Source of the DNA: Channallabes apus
Taxonomy: Eukaryota > Chordata > Actinopteri > Siluriformes > Clariidae
Length of the DNA stretch: 64,000 nucleotides
Direction: 5' to 3'
Assembly: GCA_030522415.1 (NCBI GenBank)
Contig: CM060124.1
Coordinates: 25,851,454-25,915,453, forward strand
Shown: positions 21,468 through 32,984 of the stretch, in pieces
Numbering within the stretch: position 1 is the first letter of the stretch
How the letters are laid out: every line of letters begins with the position of its first letter
Notes under the pieces: model-generated
What the model was told of the DNA's origin: nothing
The model's database searches: none
The model's input: the letters and a program-made list of their open reading frames with translations, nothing else
Position numbers and translations under genes: made by a program

Positions 21468-22285
21468 AACCTCCACTCTGTCATCTCATCATATTCATTC
21501 CATAATTTCGCTATACAACCCCAAACACTGACATGCTTCACATTGTTTCTGAAGCTGCTGAAGAATGTTGACAGCTGTTTGTCAATCAACTATGATTGTA
21601 TACCCGGTTCGTTTCACCATCACTACAGGTTACATGAAAATATTAGCGACAATTTGATGATTTAATTTATATATTTGCCTATTATGGCATGTTATTGATA
21701 AGTTAACCCATGTCGAAATAAACGCTATTAAAATAATTTAGTGCAATGTTTAATTTGCATAGAAAGTGCCGTCTTTCTTAACGCTGTCATGCAAAAGGAG
21801 TCAAAAGTCGATTCCTGATCAATCAATGTCAGCTATTTCAAGACCTTCACTGTAGACAGCGTCTTGTAACTGTTTTTTAAAGTATTATTTCAATACTGAA
21901 AAATTTACTTTTTTTCTAAAATTTTAACAGTAAAAATACCATATTATTTTCACTTAGTTTTTTCTGTTTTTGTAAATTACATATAACTTAAAATTACAAT
22001 AATAAATTGTAATTAAATACAAAACTCATTAGATAAAGGTTAATGTCCATACTAAACATTTATTGTTTTTCTTTGTAATTTTGAGGTAAATCATATTAGT
22101 TTTATAATACTTTGACATTTAAGTTCTAGATGCTAGTTTAGCATTTTTTCATGACTTTTTAAAAGATTATTCTTACATTATCACTTACTGTACATGTAGG
22201 ATTTAGTATTTGCTTCATGCCTTCAAAGAATGTGAAGAGAATTTAGGAGACTGATACATATTATACTTATTACTTATATATATTT
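21468..22285. other. AT-rich noncoding DNA
   Basis: Nothing recognised. Confidence 0.5.
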
Positions 22286-22440
22286 ATATGTATACTGTTC
22301 AAAGGAGATTAATGCATTTTTTGGATGCCTTCAGCATTCCTTTACAATGTAGAAAGCAGGATATACAATATAAAAATCAGGAACCATCATGGAGTTAGAA
22401 AGTGACCCCAAACTTTGAATGGTAGTGTACAAGTATAAGG
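22286..22440 (+). mobile_element. End fragment of Tc1-like relic (family T2-like)
   Basis: 'ttggatgccttcagcattcc' then, at about 22405, 'gtgaccccaaactttgaatg' plus 'gtagtgta', the terminal-repeat pattern of the T2 family. Only the outer part remains. Confidence 0.5.
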
Positions 22441-23086
22441 AAAATAGTGTGCAAGTAAAAAAAATGCTTGCTTGATGTGCTTTCTTAGAGAAAAAAATTA
22501 ACCTTTAAAAGTAAAGTAAAAATGCCCATTTTTATCATATTGTGACTGTGTGACAGAATACAGTGTACTGGTTACCGTTTCCTTTTGACTTTTTTCTGTT
22601 TTTTTTTTTTTGGTCTTAATTCTATGTTTGTATTGCCAGTAAAATCTGACTACTGGTTGCCAGTTTTAATGGATTTTCTCTGACCTTGATCTCCCATGCA
22701 TGGAGCATAATCTGCCCTCTTGCTCTCGATAAACCGTATAGCGTCTGGTCCTTGTCTGCGTGGCTGTCACTTTTTCCACTGACTGGGAGTTTGATGTTCT
22801 CCTAAGATGCTTTTTTTTTTTTTTTTTTTGCTCCAATGTGTTACTTTCTTTCTTTCCTTTGCTTGATCAGAGGAACCCATGTCCATGGTCCAGTGTTACA
22901 GTATTTCCAATTTCTATGATACTATAAAAATGTGCTCCATGTGCATTTGATGTTATGAGTAATTAGATCAAATGTCAGTTTCTACTCTTTTATCTTTTCA
23001 GTAAGTGAACGAGCAGCGACTATGCTTGGACTGACATGTGGCTCAAAGCCATTTTCCCCTTCATTACTGATGTACAGAAATCAATC
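22441..23086. other. Noncoding DNA
   Basis: Nothing recognised; T runs at 22601-22612 and 22811-22829. Confidence 0.5.
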
Positions 23087-23088
23087 TT

Positions 23089-23132
<44 letters not shown>

Positions 23133-23134
23133 AG
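23087..23134. repeat. (CT)n microsatellite
   Basis: About 45 bp of CT, pure pyrimidine on the plus strand. Confidence 0.95.
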
Positions 23135-23149
23135 CACTGTAACGTTCCC

Positions 23150-23445
23150 ACACAAAACCAATGAGTCACGTTTCATTTATTCTCCACGTACGGCTGGATA
23201 AATATGGTGCAAAGTCCGTTAACCAGTGATTGCTGCAGTGCTATATTTAAGGACTCTAGCGTGGTGCCTAGATATAAATCAAACGCTCATTCTAAATTAC
23301 AATTAATCTATTTGTGCTATCGATTCCTCCCCTCAGTTATCTAGAATTATTAGCATAGCTAATCCATAAGGAGCACATCACTAACGCTAATTGTGAATTA
23401 TGTGGAAGCTCTAATAGAAAACAGGGTGTATCTGTAGTAAAGGCC
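23150..23445. other. Candidate conserved noncoding element
   Basis: Unique-looking DNA with clustered motifs: 'ggctggataaata', 'attacaattaatct', 'agcatagctaatcc', 'cgctaattgtgaatta'. The density of TAAT/ATTA cores and absence of repeats suggest an enhancer. Inference only. Confidence 0.3.
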
Positions 23446-23564
23446 AAATGGTTTCTAAAAAACAAAACAAAAAAATTTTAAGTGCTTTAAGAAGAAGGAG
23501 CATAAAAAAGTGAAATATTACTATCTATCCAGAACCCTTTTATATGAATGTCTCAAATCATTGT
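23446..23564. other. Short A-rich spacer
   Basis: Nothing recognised. Confidence 0.5.
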
Positions 23565-24350
23565 GTGGTTTATTCATTCTAAAATGAGCCCTCTGGATTT
23601 GGGGATTTTCTCCCGTTCTTCTCTGCAGAACATCTTCGGTTCTGTTGGTGTGGTGATGTGAGGAGTACCGCCATACTGCTGTTTTCAGATCTTTTCAGAA
23701 CATTAAATCAGGTTTCTGCCTCGGGTCGCTTCAAGGAACATTCCCAAATTTGTCCTGAAGCAATTTGCTAAGCTGAGTTCAAGAATAGGAATATTTCTGT
23801 ATAATATTCTCCACACTGTGAGCCAGACATCCTGGACATACTGTACTTAAATGAAAACAACAACAAAAACTCACCATATAGATGGATTTAATCACATAAT
23901 CAGTGCTTCCTGGTTTCCATCAGGTAAAATCTTGGTTTCATCAACCCACATACAGTACTGTAAGCTTTAGCATGCATTTAACATTGGCATTTTTCTCTGT
24001 GCTCTACCATAAAGATCTAGGATGAGTTTTCTTGAAAGCATTGCAAAGTTAAAATATCTGCATGGAGGAGTAAGAGTAAGTATGTATGCTGCGCATCATC
24101 ACTATACCATTTAACCATCATCTTTGTCCTATTATGCTTTTATGAAATTTGCCTCTGAGTGCTGCTCAGATGGTTCGGTTTCTCACGTGGTCTCCAATTT
24201 GCACACAGGACCATCAGGGTTTTTAAAGCACTTACCTGACTAAAGCATTAAAAGTGAAACACTTTGTGAAAGTCAAGATCGTAAACCTGACACCATGCAC
24301 CCAAGCAGGATAAACTTTTTAATAAAGATGGACAAAAAACTGAATCAAAT
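23565..24350 (-). mobile_element. Tc1-like transposon relic (family T3)
   Basis: 'cccgttcttctctgcagaac', 'ttcggttctgttggtgtggt' and 'tttgtcctgaagcaatttgc' correspond, in order, to the reverse strand of a third fish Tc1-like transposase gene. 'cttggtttcatcaacccaca' marks the region of the first catalytic Asp. Heavily mutated; ends unclear. Confidence 0.55.
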
Positions 24351-24591
24351 GATAATCAACTCAGGACGGGCATCACGCTAAACACCTGTGCCAATACAAA
24401 AGTGAAAATCAGATGTTCTTGACGGACGCAATCATAGGAGCAACTACAACAACAGAAACATGTTTTCTTTGAGGTACCTTATGTATTCTTGCAATTTCAC
24501 AATTCTGGCATTCTGTACAAAGTTTCACACATTTTATTAATAGTCCTCTCTTTATATTAGCCCATTGACATTTAGATGAGGAGGTATCTCA

Positions 24592-25950
24592 CTTATCAGC
24601 AGAGGTGTCAAGTAACGAAGAACAAATACTTCGTTACCTTACTTAAGTAGAAATTTTGGGTATCTATACTTTACTGGAGTAATTATTTTTCAGCTGACTT
24701 TTTACTTCTACTCCTTACATTTTCATGCAATTATCTGTACTTTCTACTCCTTACATTTTAAAAATAGCCTCGTTACTCCTATTATTTCAGCTTATCATTA
24801 AGAAAAAAAAATCGCGCCATCAGGGCTCCGTTCTTCGTTTAGCTGGATTTGATTGTTGTGGATTTGTCCTGATCTTGGATTGTTTCGTTCTCCGATGTGC
24901 TTCCCGCATTTGCTGTCATAGTAACATGTCCGGAAGCTTGAACATGCTCGGTAGCAGGTTTATTTCATGTGAACAGGATTTAACCTGCGCTCCTGCCGGG
25001 TTATGATTGATTGAAATGGAGAGGTCACATCTGATTGGTTAAAGAGCACGACTGACGCTGACTGACTCACGTGGGAAAAGAAAAGAATCTTGCATATATA
25101 CACACACATAATCGCTATCAAATATTATATTAGAACATAAATTCATAGGTTTATTATTATCAAATATGATATTACTATTATAATGAAGCCTAGGCACGAG
25201 ACAGCCGTCAAGACCATTAATACAAATGGTCTTGTATCTTGTATCATTGTATAATTGTATAATCCATGGCAGGGGGGCATTTCAGCGCATAACACGTATT
25301 ACAAAATAAATTGAGCCGCTCTTTTGCCATTTTGCCAACCAATCGAAGGGGTTGTGATCAGTGTTTCTACTGTCGATGCATATCGCCTTTTAAACAAACG
25401 TACGAACGCATAATAATCCTAGACAACTCAATACAGCTATACTAATCATCAACAACAGAACAGAATGCCTCTGAAGTTTGACTTTTTGCACCATTAAAAT
25501 ACTTATAGGCAACTAGTTATCATATCTTCTTCTCCATAAAACATGTTAATGCTCAGTAGTACACATACAGTACAATATATGGTTCTTTAATGTATTTGCA
25601 TTGTACTAAAATGCATTCTTTTTCAATTGCCATATACAGTATCCCAAATCACTATGGCCGTTAAAAAATACAACAAAAAAACAACACATTTAAAAAAAAT
25701 TTTTATGAGGTGTTAGTGCAGTATATAGGCCTGTGGCACAGCCTAAGGTTTCATCCTTAATGATTTTTCCCCTTCACGTTACTTTTACTTTTATACTTTA
25801 AGTAGTTTTGAAACCAGTACTTTTACACTTTTACTTGAGTAAAAAGCTTGAGTTGATACTTCAACTTCTAAAGAAGTCTTTTTAAACCCTAGTATCTATA
25901 CTTCTACTCAATTAATGAATGTGAATACTTTTGACACCACTGCTTATCAG
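24592..25950. mobile_element. Non-autonomous hAT element with 8-bp TSD
   Basis: The 1,343-bp element (24600-25942) starts cagaggtgtcaa and ends ttgacaccactg: a 12-bp inverted repeat with one mismatch. It is flanked by a perfect 8-bp duplication, cttatcag (24592-24599 and 25943-25950), the hallmark of hAT transposition. Both ends carry subterminal runs rich in 'actttta/taaaagt' ('cttacttaagtagaaatttt' on the left, 'cttttacttgagtaaaaagc' on the right). No transposase frame was found, so it must have been moved by an enzyme made elsewhere. Confidence 0.93.
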
Positions 25951-26692
25951 TTAGTATAAATAAATAAATAAATAATGAGAATTACTCAAATATTAAAATA
26001 ATGAATAAAGCTACAGTATGAAAGGACGCTTGTTAGAAAATCCACACCTGCAATTGTGCAGCAATAACTCCACTACATGTCCATACTATTGTATTTTCTT
26101 TCAGTCCACAATCACAGTTTATATCATTTAATCAAAGATTAGGTTTTTATTAGCAAACACATCTCTAATGAACAGCCAATTGAGATTGGCGGCTTCAAAA
26201 ACCTTGTGTTCAGAAAAGCGTACAAAAGATATCAGGAGCTTTGCAGCAGAATGAGCAAATAATTTTTGGACAAATTTATACTTAAACCTTTCAGATACAA
26301 TTATAAGCTCTTGAATTATTCATCCATCTGTGTGTATTGTCCATCCACCCATCGCTGGTAATGCGGTAATATTAGTTTCTTTGTTTATCCCTCTATCTGC
26401 ATTTATTGCCTTATTTGTAAGTGATCTTTTTGCACAATGTTAACAAGCCCATCTGCTGAACGCTAATTAAACAGAGCATTAAACGCAGAACATCATACTG
26501 TTGCCTGCTGTATGGTGCCAGAATACGTCACGATGAGCAGCTTCAGAGGAATGACAACCAGAGAACTGGCCTATGTTGATCTTTAAAGTGGGTGTTGCAT
26601 TAAACTGTACGAACACTGCATCCATTGGACCATCTGCAGCTCAAACATAAAACACGATTCCCAAAGAGATGAAACAAAAGCATAGTTACAAA
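25951..26692. other. AT-rich noncoding DNA
   Basis: No repeat or gene recognised. The part at 26440-26620 is of higher complexity and could hold a regulatory element. Confidence 0.4.
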
Positions 26693-26732
26693 CATCTCTC
26701 TCTCTCTCTCTTTCTCTCTCTCTGTCTCCCTG
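26693..26732. repeat. (CT)n microsatellite
   Basis: Imperfect CT run. Confidence 0.9.
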
Positions 26733-26874
26733 TCTTCTGTCTACTCTCAGTACTGCGCTTTGTTTTTTTTTTTATCCCATCCAACAGTGCGATATACATC
26801 TCGTTAATTCTTGCCTCGCAGCATGTTTCAAAACACCCAACCTTTTTCATCTCCTCTCTCTCCCTTTATCCATC

Positions 26875-27030
26875 ACTGACGCTTCATTAATTTTTATCAG
26901 GCCAACCGATAAATAATTAGTCATAGGCATCTCAGATAGGAACAGAACATTGGAGAGTGCTGTCAGTGCCAACGAAGTGCAGTCTAAGCATTTCTTTATG
27001 CATGCTTTATTTATGGTCCTCCTCATTACA
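26875..27030. other. Candidate conserved noncoding element
   Basis: 'tcattaatttttatcaggcc', 'ataaataattagtcatagg' and 'atgctttatttatggtcctc' give several homeobox-like cores in repeat-free DNA immediately upstream of a SINE insertion. Appearance-based. Confidence 0.28.
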
Positions 27031-27132
27031 TTGTTCACAGGGGAACACTGTTACAGCAACTGTTACAGTGGGAAAAAAAGAGATAAAAACATCTGCAGAT
27101 GTCAAGTTAAAACCAATATCTTTTACATATAC

Positions 27133-27515
27133 ATAATTCTACCTAGCACTGTCGCCTTGCACCTCCAGGGTCTGGGTTCGATTCCCCGGCCAGGCTCGAT
27201 TACCGTCTCTGTGTGCATGGAGTTTGCATGTTCTCCCCGTGTTTGGTGGGTTTCCTCCGGGTACTCCGGTTTCCTCCCACAGTCCAAAGATATACAGGTT
27301 AGGCTAATTGGCGTTCCTAAATTGCCCGTAGTGTGTGATTGGGTGTGTGAGTGTGTGTATGTGTGTGTGCCCTGCGGTGGATTGGCACTCTGTCCAGGGT
27401 GTACCCCGCCTAGAGCCCGAAGTCTCCTGGGATAGGCTCCAGGTCCCCCACGACCCTGAACACAGGATTAAGCGGTATAGAAAATGAATGAATGAATTAA
27501 TTAATAATTCTACCT
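27133..27515 (+). repeat. SINE subfamily A, slightly 5'-truncated, with TSD
   Basis: It lacks about the first 20 bases of the head (box A is clipped) but keeps box B. A 12-bp duplication, ataattctacct, flanks it at 27133-27144 and 27504-27515. The tail 'gaacacaggattaagcggta' is subfamily A. Since box A is damaged, this copy could not drive its own pol III transcript. Confidence 0.92.
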
Positions 27516-27904
27516 TACATCATTAGTGTACAAATACAACAGAGCTTAATGCAAAAAATAATAAAAAATTATATCCTATATCCTACACACCCTGGCAAAT
27601 GTATCTTTAACTTTCCCTTTTGCCAATTACTTGTTAATTATTAACTTCATAACAAATCCAAAAGCAAGTATTAATTGTTTATTACTCCCCTAGTCCTGGT
27701 TCAACATTTTACTTTCCTTTGACTCCAAGTTCCTTGTGCCTGGTCCGTTTGCCCTGAAGTTCTCAGTGAAGTTTTCTATTACTACGTTTCTTTGCTACTG
27801 TGCTTCCCCAAATCATCCACTTTAACACTAATTTCGTAGCCCATGCAAATTCAATCCCTTTCAATTCTAAATTGTTTATCTCAGCAGCTCTCTCTATACA
27901 GTAC
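27516..27904. other. Noncoding DNA
   Basis: No gene. From about 27690 the text begins to repeat 'ccccagtcctggttc/agttccttgtgcctgg'-like phrases; see the minisatellite at 28240. Confidence 0.45.
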
Positions 27905-28190
27905 CACTTATTGTTCCTACGGTCACAGGAGGGTTGAAGCTTATCCCAGGTGATTCAGGGCATGAGGTGGACAGCGAGCCAATCCATTGCAGGGCATTCA
28001 AACAGACACACATACACAGCCACAAACTATGGGCAAATTGAAAACTTTATTTAGTGTACTATGTCTTTGGGCTGTTTGAGGAAACTAGATTACCCAGAGG
28101 AAACCCATCAAGAGCACAAAGACACAAAGGCGGAACTCTCAACCCTGAGATGTGAGGGCACAGTGCTTACCACTACACTACCATGCTGTC
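27905..28190 (-). repeat. Old, diverged SINE copy
   Basis: A decayed minus-strand copy of the main SINE: 'gaagcttatcccaggtgatt', 'gcgagccaatccattgcagg', 'tacccagaggaaacccatca', 'cagtgcttaccactacac'. Much more mutated than the other copies, so an older insertion. No TSD remains. Confidence 0.8.
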
Positions 28191-28239
28191 ATTTCATCTC
28201 ACTAGCAATACTAATAGTTGGATAATTTAATCTACATAC

Positions 28240-28810
28240 AGTACAAGTACCTTAGTCCTTTAGACCAGTTCTGTAGCCCAAAGCTCCTTCAGTCTCCTTA
28301 TTAAACCCAGGTCCTTGACTTTATCTCTAACCAACGAGTTACCAATTTATTAACCATGACTCATAGCCATTGGTTCAGTTCCAAACCTCAACTCCGTTTG
28401 ACTCATCCGTTACCTTTCCTGTCTCTCAGCCCTGACTTCTATTCAAGAACATGACCACAAGTCATTTAGCCTTGAGCATGATTTCTAAATATCAAGTGCA
28501 CTAGCATGTTCCTTTAGACCTGAGTCACTTAGTTCTTTTCATTAACTTTATCTTTAATTAATTTAAGCTAACCTCCAAAACCTCTAGTTGGACTCAGTCC
28601 CTTACTCCTGTTCCTTAGCCTCAAGTTCTTTAGTTTATTTTATATATACCTAAGTTCCTTAGCCCTGAATCACTTGACTCTACAGTACCATTTAGACAAG
28701 TTTGTTATCCTGCTCGAGAAGTTTCTTGAGGCCTAAACCATTTTTTTCCCAACCCCTGTCCCTTTAGCCTAGAAGTCATTTACCTTGGCCTGTTCTCTTA
28801 CTTCCCGTTT
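28240..28810. repeat. Decayed minisatellite, TCCTTTAGCCCTGAGT-like unit
   Basis: The phrase 'cctTtagaccTgagtcacttag' recurs with many changes, for example 'taccttagtcctttagacca', 'cctttagacctgagtcactt', 'gttccttagccctgaatcac' and 'ccctttagcctagaagtcat'. Units are roughly 25-60 bp and irregular. No coding signal. Confidence 0.45.
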
Positions 28811-28853
28811 AACCTGTTAAAATCCTAAAAATAAAGCGTGCTTTCTTGAAAAC

Positions 28854-29122
28854 TGTGAGGGTTGCCCACTAGAGGGCAGTGTTTTTTTTTTTTTTTTTTC
28901 AAACAAACAAAAAGCAAACATGAACAAAACAAAACCCACATAACAGAAAAATTAATGCTCGACCCAGTTTCCCAGAACAAACAGGTCTTTATAACGGTGC
29001 TAATGAGCCTCCTCAGTTCAGGTGAGCATCCCCGTCACCTGACTGAGGAGGCTTCTGGGAAACTGAGTCTAGGAACAGAACTACAACTAAAAAACACTGC
29101 CCTCTAGTGGGCAACCCTCACA
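28854..29122. mobile_element. MITE with CTCF-like motif in each inverted end
   Basis: The 269-bp element has a 36-bp nearly perfect inverted repeat: tgtgagggttgcccactag plus agggcagtg and a T run at 28854-28889, inverted at 29087-29122. Each arm contains CCACTAGAGGGCAG (plus strand 28866-28879; minus strand 29097-29110), which fits the core CTCF consensus CCASYAGRKGGCRS at every position. The two motifs point towards each other. An inner inverted pair, 'tgagcctcctcagttcaggt' versus 'cacctgactgaggaggctt', makes the interior fold too. No clear TSD. Confidence 0.8.
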
Positions 29123-30166
29123 AAAGTGTACCTTACTTTCTGATTTCTTGTACAATTCAGAGCCAAAAAAGTTGCATGAAGTTTTAAAGTCGCATTTGAC
29201 TGTATATCCGATATGTCTTCAATCCAGGACCTAATGAAAGCATCTAATCAAATAATGAAATTATGATATAATAAAGCCATTTTGTCTTTCATAGACAACT
29301 TAGCTTTTTTCCCTTGCTCAAATGTGTTATTTGGTTTAATTTAGTTCAGTGCTAAAGTAAAGAGAGCTTTTATTTTGGTTTGGGGAGAGAAGTGGTTTCA
29401 TTATTTCCTCCTTGCTTAGTGTAGGTGATGTTTTCTGTTTCTGTAAGAAGCTGATGTAGTGTGTGGGCTTCTCTTCCCCACTGAGTGTCAGTTCTAATAA
29501 AACCAAGCACACTGAGATGTCTATTCAGGACATCAGTGGCATCTCATCCATAAACACGATTGTGTATTGAGTCACTATGCATCTGCGCTTCAGCATTAAA
29601 GCTGTATTCATGTTCTTGGGATTGGATTTCTCCTTCGTCATGCATTTGCTTTGTGTGCCGTTGCTGAGTGAACGATTCTTTTTTTTTTATCCAACTGCTT
29701 CCTCGTCAGTGGGCAAAAGAGTGATGCATTTCCTGTAATTTAGCAAAAATGGGGCAACATCTAACAGTTTTACAAGCCGAATCTACGCCCAGCACGAATA
29801 CAGGTATGTGCAAAAAAGTCAGGTGTATATAAATTGAGGGCAAGCTGCAAGCAACTGTAAATCTTCCAATGTACTGTAACCCTCTGTAGGATTTATATTG
29901 GAAACCCATTAGGCTTTAAACAGATAAAAATGTAAAGAACAACAAAACAAAAACAACAACAAAAAACATTCAAGTTAACTTTTCACTGGTAACATAAATT
30001 CAGTTCACATTAACTTCAAAAGCATTAAATCTTATAACAATAGGCATTGCCTTGTTAATGACCTAGGCTACAACATTAGCTTTCTATTTGTAATTGCCTC
30101 TTAATTTGTACATTTATTTTGATTGATGTTATACATTTTTTATTAAACGTATAAATTTTTACCCAG
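29123..30166. other. Noncoding DNA
   Basis: No repeat or gene recognised. A-rich run at 29936-29966. Confidence 0.5.
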
Positions 30167-30381
30167 GACGGTGGTGTAGTGGTTAGCTCGCCTTGCACCT
30201 CCAGGGTCCGGGTTCGATTCCCCGGCCAGGCTCGATTCCCGTCTCTGTGTGCATGGAGTTTGCATGTTCTCCCCGTGCTTGGTGGGTTTCCTCCGGGTAC
30301 TCCGGTTTCCTCCCTCAGTCCAAAATATGCAGGTTAGGCTAATTGGCGTTCCTAAATTTACCATAGTGTGTGAATGAGTAT

Positions 30382-30417
<36 letters not shown>

Positions 30418-30540
30418 CCTGCGATGGATTGGCACCCTGTCCAGGGTGTACCCCGCCTAGTGCCCGAAGCCTGGGATAGGCTCCAGGTCCCCCGCTGAAC
30501 ACAGGATTAAGCGGTATAGAAAATGAATGATTGAATGAAT
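30167..30540 (+). repeat. SINE subfamily A, near full length
   Basis: Head 'ggtggtgtagtggttagctc' with box B 'gggttcgattcccc', and tail 'gaacacaggattaagcggta' then ATGA repeats. Small deletions in the head (the 'actg' after 'ttag' is lost) and before the tail ('cgaccc' lost). The internal GT run is expanded. No TSD could be identified. Confidence 0.9.
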
Positions 30541-30925
30541 CTAGACCTGAGCATCTGAGTACGACAAATCTTATTTAAAATGTCTGATTTTCCAATGGTG
30601 ATTAGGTTGCAAAACCATATTTCTTCCACAGAGTTAACAGTCCTGCACTTTTTCTTAGTGTGGTGTGGTCAAGTGACTTATTAAAATCAGGAATGAGTTT
30701 TTAATTCCCAACATGTCTTGCATCTCCAGAGACAAAAGTCCCAGATTCTTTCCGGCTCAAGGACAGATGGATGTCTTCATTTCTTGTTGTTATATAATGT
30801 TATCATTACTCTTTAAAATCCTGCTTCCATGTGAGTGCTTTGAGCTCCAACTTTACACACTATTTTTGCTGGGGAAATGAAAAAAAAAGTCTTTTGCTTG
30901 AGGACAAGTGAGAGGTATGAAACAG
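30541..30925. other. Noncoding DNA
   Basis: Nothing recognised. Confidence 0.5.
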
Positions 30926-31195
30926 CAGACAGCAAACAGCACTTTGTAGGAACATATTCTAAAAGGGTGTGAGCATACATCATTAATATTAATGACACAG
31001 GATGAAAATTAACGAAGCACTCATACACTTTTAATCTTTTTTTTTTTCTAGCAGTAATGATCGAGCATGTTATGAGCTAAATCAGAGCTAATGTTTCATC
31101 ATGTTGTGTCCGATGATACTTTTTAATGAAAATGGCATTTCATTAATATTCATAACAATGCATTATAATTAGGAATGACATTTAAGACAATTGCT
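30926..31195. other. Candidate conserved noncoding element
   Basis: 'acatcattaatattaatgac', 'gaaaattaacgaagc' and 'cattaatattcataacaatg' crowd ATTA-type cores; 'aatgcattataattaggaa' follows. Repeat-free. Appearance only. Confidence 0.25.
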
Positions 31196-31283
31196 ATTAT
31201 AAACATTTGACCATCACACTTTGAGGAGCTTTACTTTTAATTTTGAAATAGAGAATTATGTGCTGTTAGATTGTCAAGGAGAT

Positions 31284-31690
31284 ATATACTGATCACCCAT
31301 AACATTATGACCACTGACAGTGAACTGGTGACAGGATCGTGGGCACCCAAAGAGCAGTTATGCCTGCAGGAATCGAAGGCCAGACCCTCTATTCCAATCC
31401 CACAGAAAAGCCAATGCAGCACAAATCCCCCAAAAGAGCCAATTCTGGCCATAATGGAACGGCACTAGAAGCGCACCACAGCCGAGTAGGCAAAGATTGC
31501 AAGGCCGCTGAACCGGCCTCCAAACTCCCCAGATCCCAATCTGATTAACAAACAAGTCCGATCAATGGAGGCCCCACCCAGCAAACCACAGCACCTAAAG
31601 GATCCATTGTCAAATCCTGGTGCCAGACACGTCAACAAACCAGCAGAGAGTGTGGTGTTAGCTCCATAAGCGACCAGAGCCAACTTGGTT
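31284..31690 (+). mobile_element. Tc1-like transposon relic (family T1)
   Basis: It begins with the end motif 'atactgatcacccataacat', the partner of the end at 5073-5097. Plus-strand remnants follow: 'gagccaattctggccataat', 'ccaaactccccagatcccaa', then 'acaaacaagtccgatcaatg' and 'gaggccccacccagcaaacc'. These correspond to the C-terminal third of the transposase, around the catalytic Glu. Most of the gene is deleted between the end and this part. Confidence 0.7.
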
Positions 31691-31762
31691 GTACAAGGGG
31701 AACCCATATCATAGGTGCTTTTAATGTTACTGTTTTTAAGGTTATAGATGTTATAGCTCATT

Positions 31763-31810
<48 letters not shown>

Positions 31811-31822
31811 TGTGTGTGTGTA
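31763..31822. repeat. (GT)n microsatellite
   Basis: About 60 bp of GT with one TA interruption. Confidence 0.95.
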
Positions 31823-32751
31823 CATGCAGTACAAACTTTGTTATACATATTTTTACTACCTTTTCCTTTGTTGTTTAACGCCGGTTGAAATCCAGTAGGT
31901 TACATTACCGCCACCTGTAGGTCTCATTCTCTCTCATCCTCCCAGCCTCTTAAAGACGATTTTCCTGTCCAGCCTTCCTTAAAAAACATTAAATGCTTTC
32001 TTCCCTGATCTTGTCTTGTCTTGTTCTGTGTCTCTAACCCTTCAGCTGCTTTTATCCGACACTTCCACACACTCTATCTTTTCTATCTGTGTTCCCTCCC
32101 AGGCCCGCTATACGCCTTTAGAAAAAAAAATAATCGCCTTACCTGAAAGTATCTGTAGGCCAGAAAAGACGAGAGCATATTATGTAAAATAACATTTTTC
32201 AGACAAAATATAATAAAAAAAAAAAAAAGAAAGAAAAGATTCTGGGTTTTGCTTGTATGATAAAACAAGCAAAGTCCTTGAAAGTCTGTAGCTGGTTCTA
32301 CAGGATGTTCAGTAAAACTAAGCAGATAATTCCCTTATATTGACTACATTTACTGTAAGACTACATCTTAAGAATCAAGACACTAATAATTGACTTTGTT
32401 TAATTAAATACAGTTGAATGCAAAACCTTTTTTGAAGACATTTTGCTCTCTCAAAAAATATGATATTCTTTATTCTCATTGACTATCTATTTACAATGGC
32501 ACCTGAAAGTTGATGGGATATTTTAGGCAGCAAGTGAACATTTTGTCACTGAAGTCAATGTGCTGTAAGCGATTTGAGCGAAATAGTTTGGCCAAATAGC
32601 AATGTCCGGGTGACCGCATCAGAGCTACTCTAAAATTGAAGCTCTTGTGGAATATAAACACAAATGAATAAATAAATCATATATAATAAAAGAGAATATA
32701 TTTATAAATCTTTGTTTCCCTTAAAGATTGAATGCTTCATCATTTTCGTCT
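31823..32751. other. AT-rich noncoding DNA
   Basis: No gene recognised; A-rich run at 32206-32240. Confidence 0.5.
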
Positions 32752-32950
32752 CACAACCTGCATCTCCAGGGTCGGGAGGAATTTGCATGTTCCCCCATGG
32801 CTTGGAGAGTTTCCTTAGGGAAGTGTGGTTTTCTCACACAGTCCAAGGTCATGATGTGTATGCTGATTGCCATTTTAAAATATTCCCTAGTATATGAGAC
32901 ACTGTGATTTTGTGTTTGTGCCCTGCAGTGGCTTCGCACTTTTTTCATGT
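32752..32950 (+). repeat. Old, diverged SINE fragment
   Basis: 'acctgcatctccagggtcgg', 'ggaatttgcatgttccccca', 'tctcacacagtccaaggtca' and 'tgtgccctgcagtggcttcg' follow the order of the main SINE with many substitutions. The tail is missing. Confidence 0.7.
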
Positions 32951-32984
32951 TGTGCACTGCCTTGCAATATCCAAATCAAGTCAA

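Noticed and set aside
20980..21665. Open frames of 113-124 residues on both strands
   Set aside because: They follow the CpG-rich MITE at 21014-21467; no domain, and opposite-strand frames are equally open.
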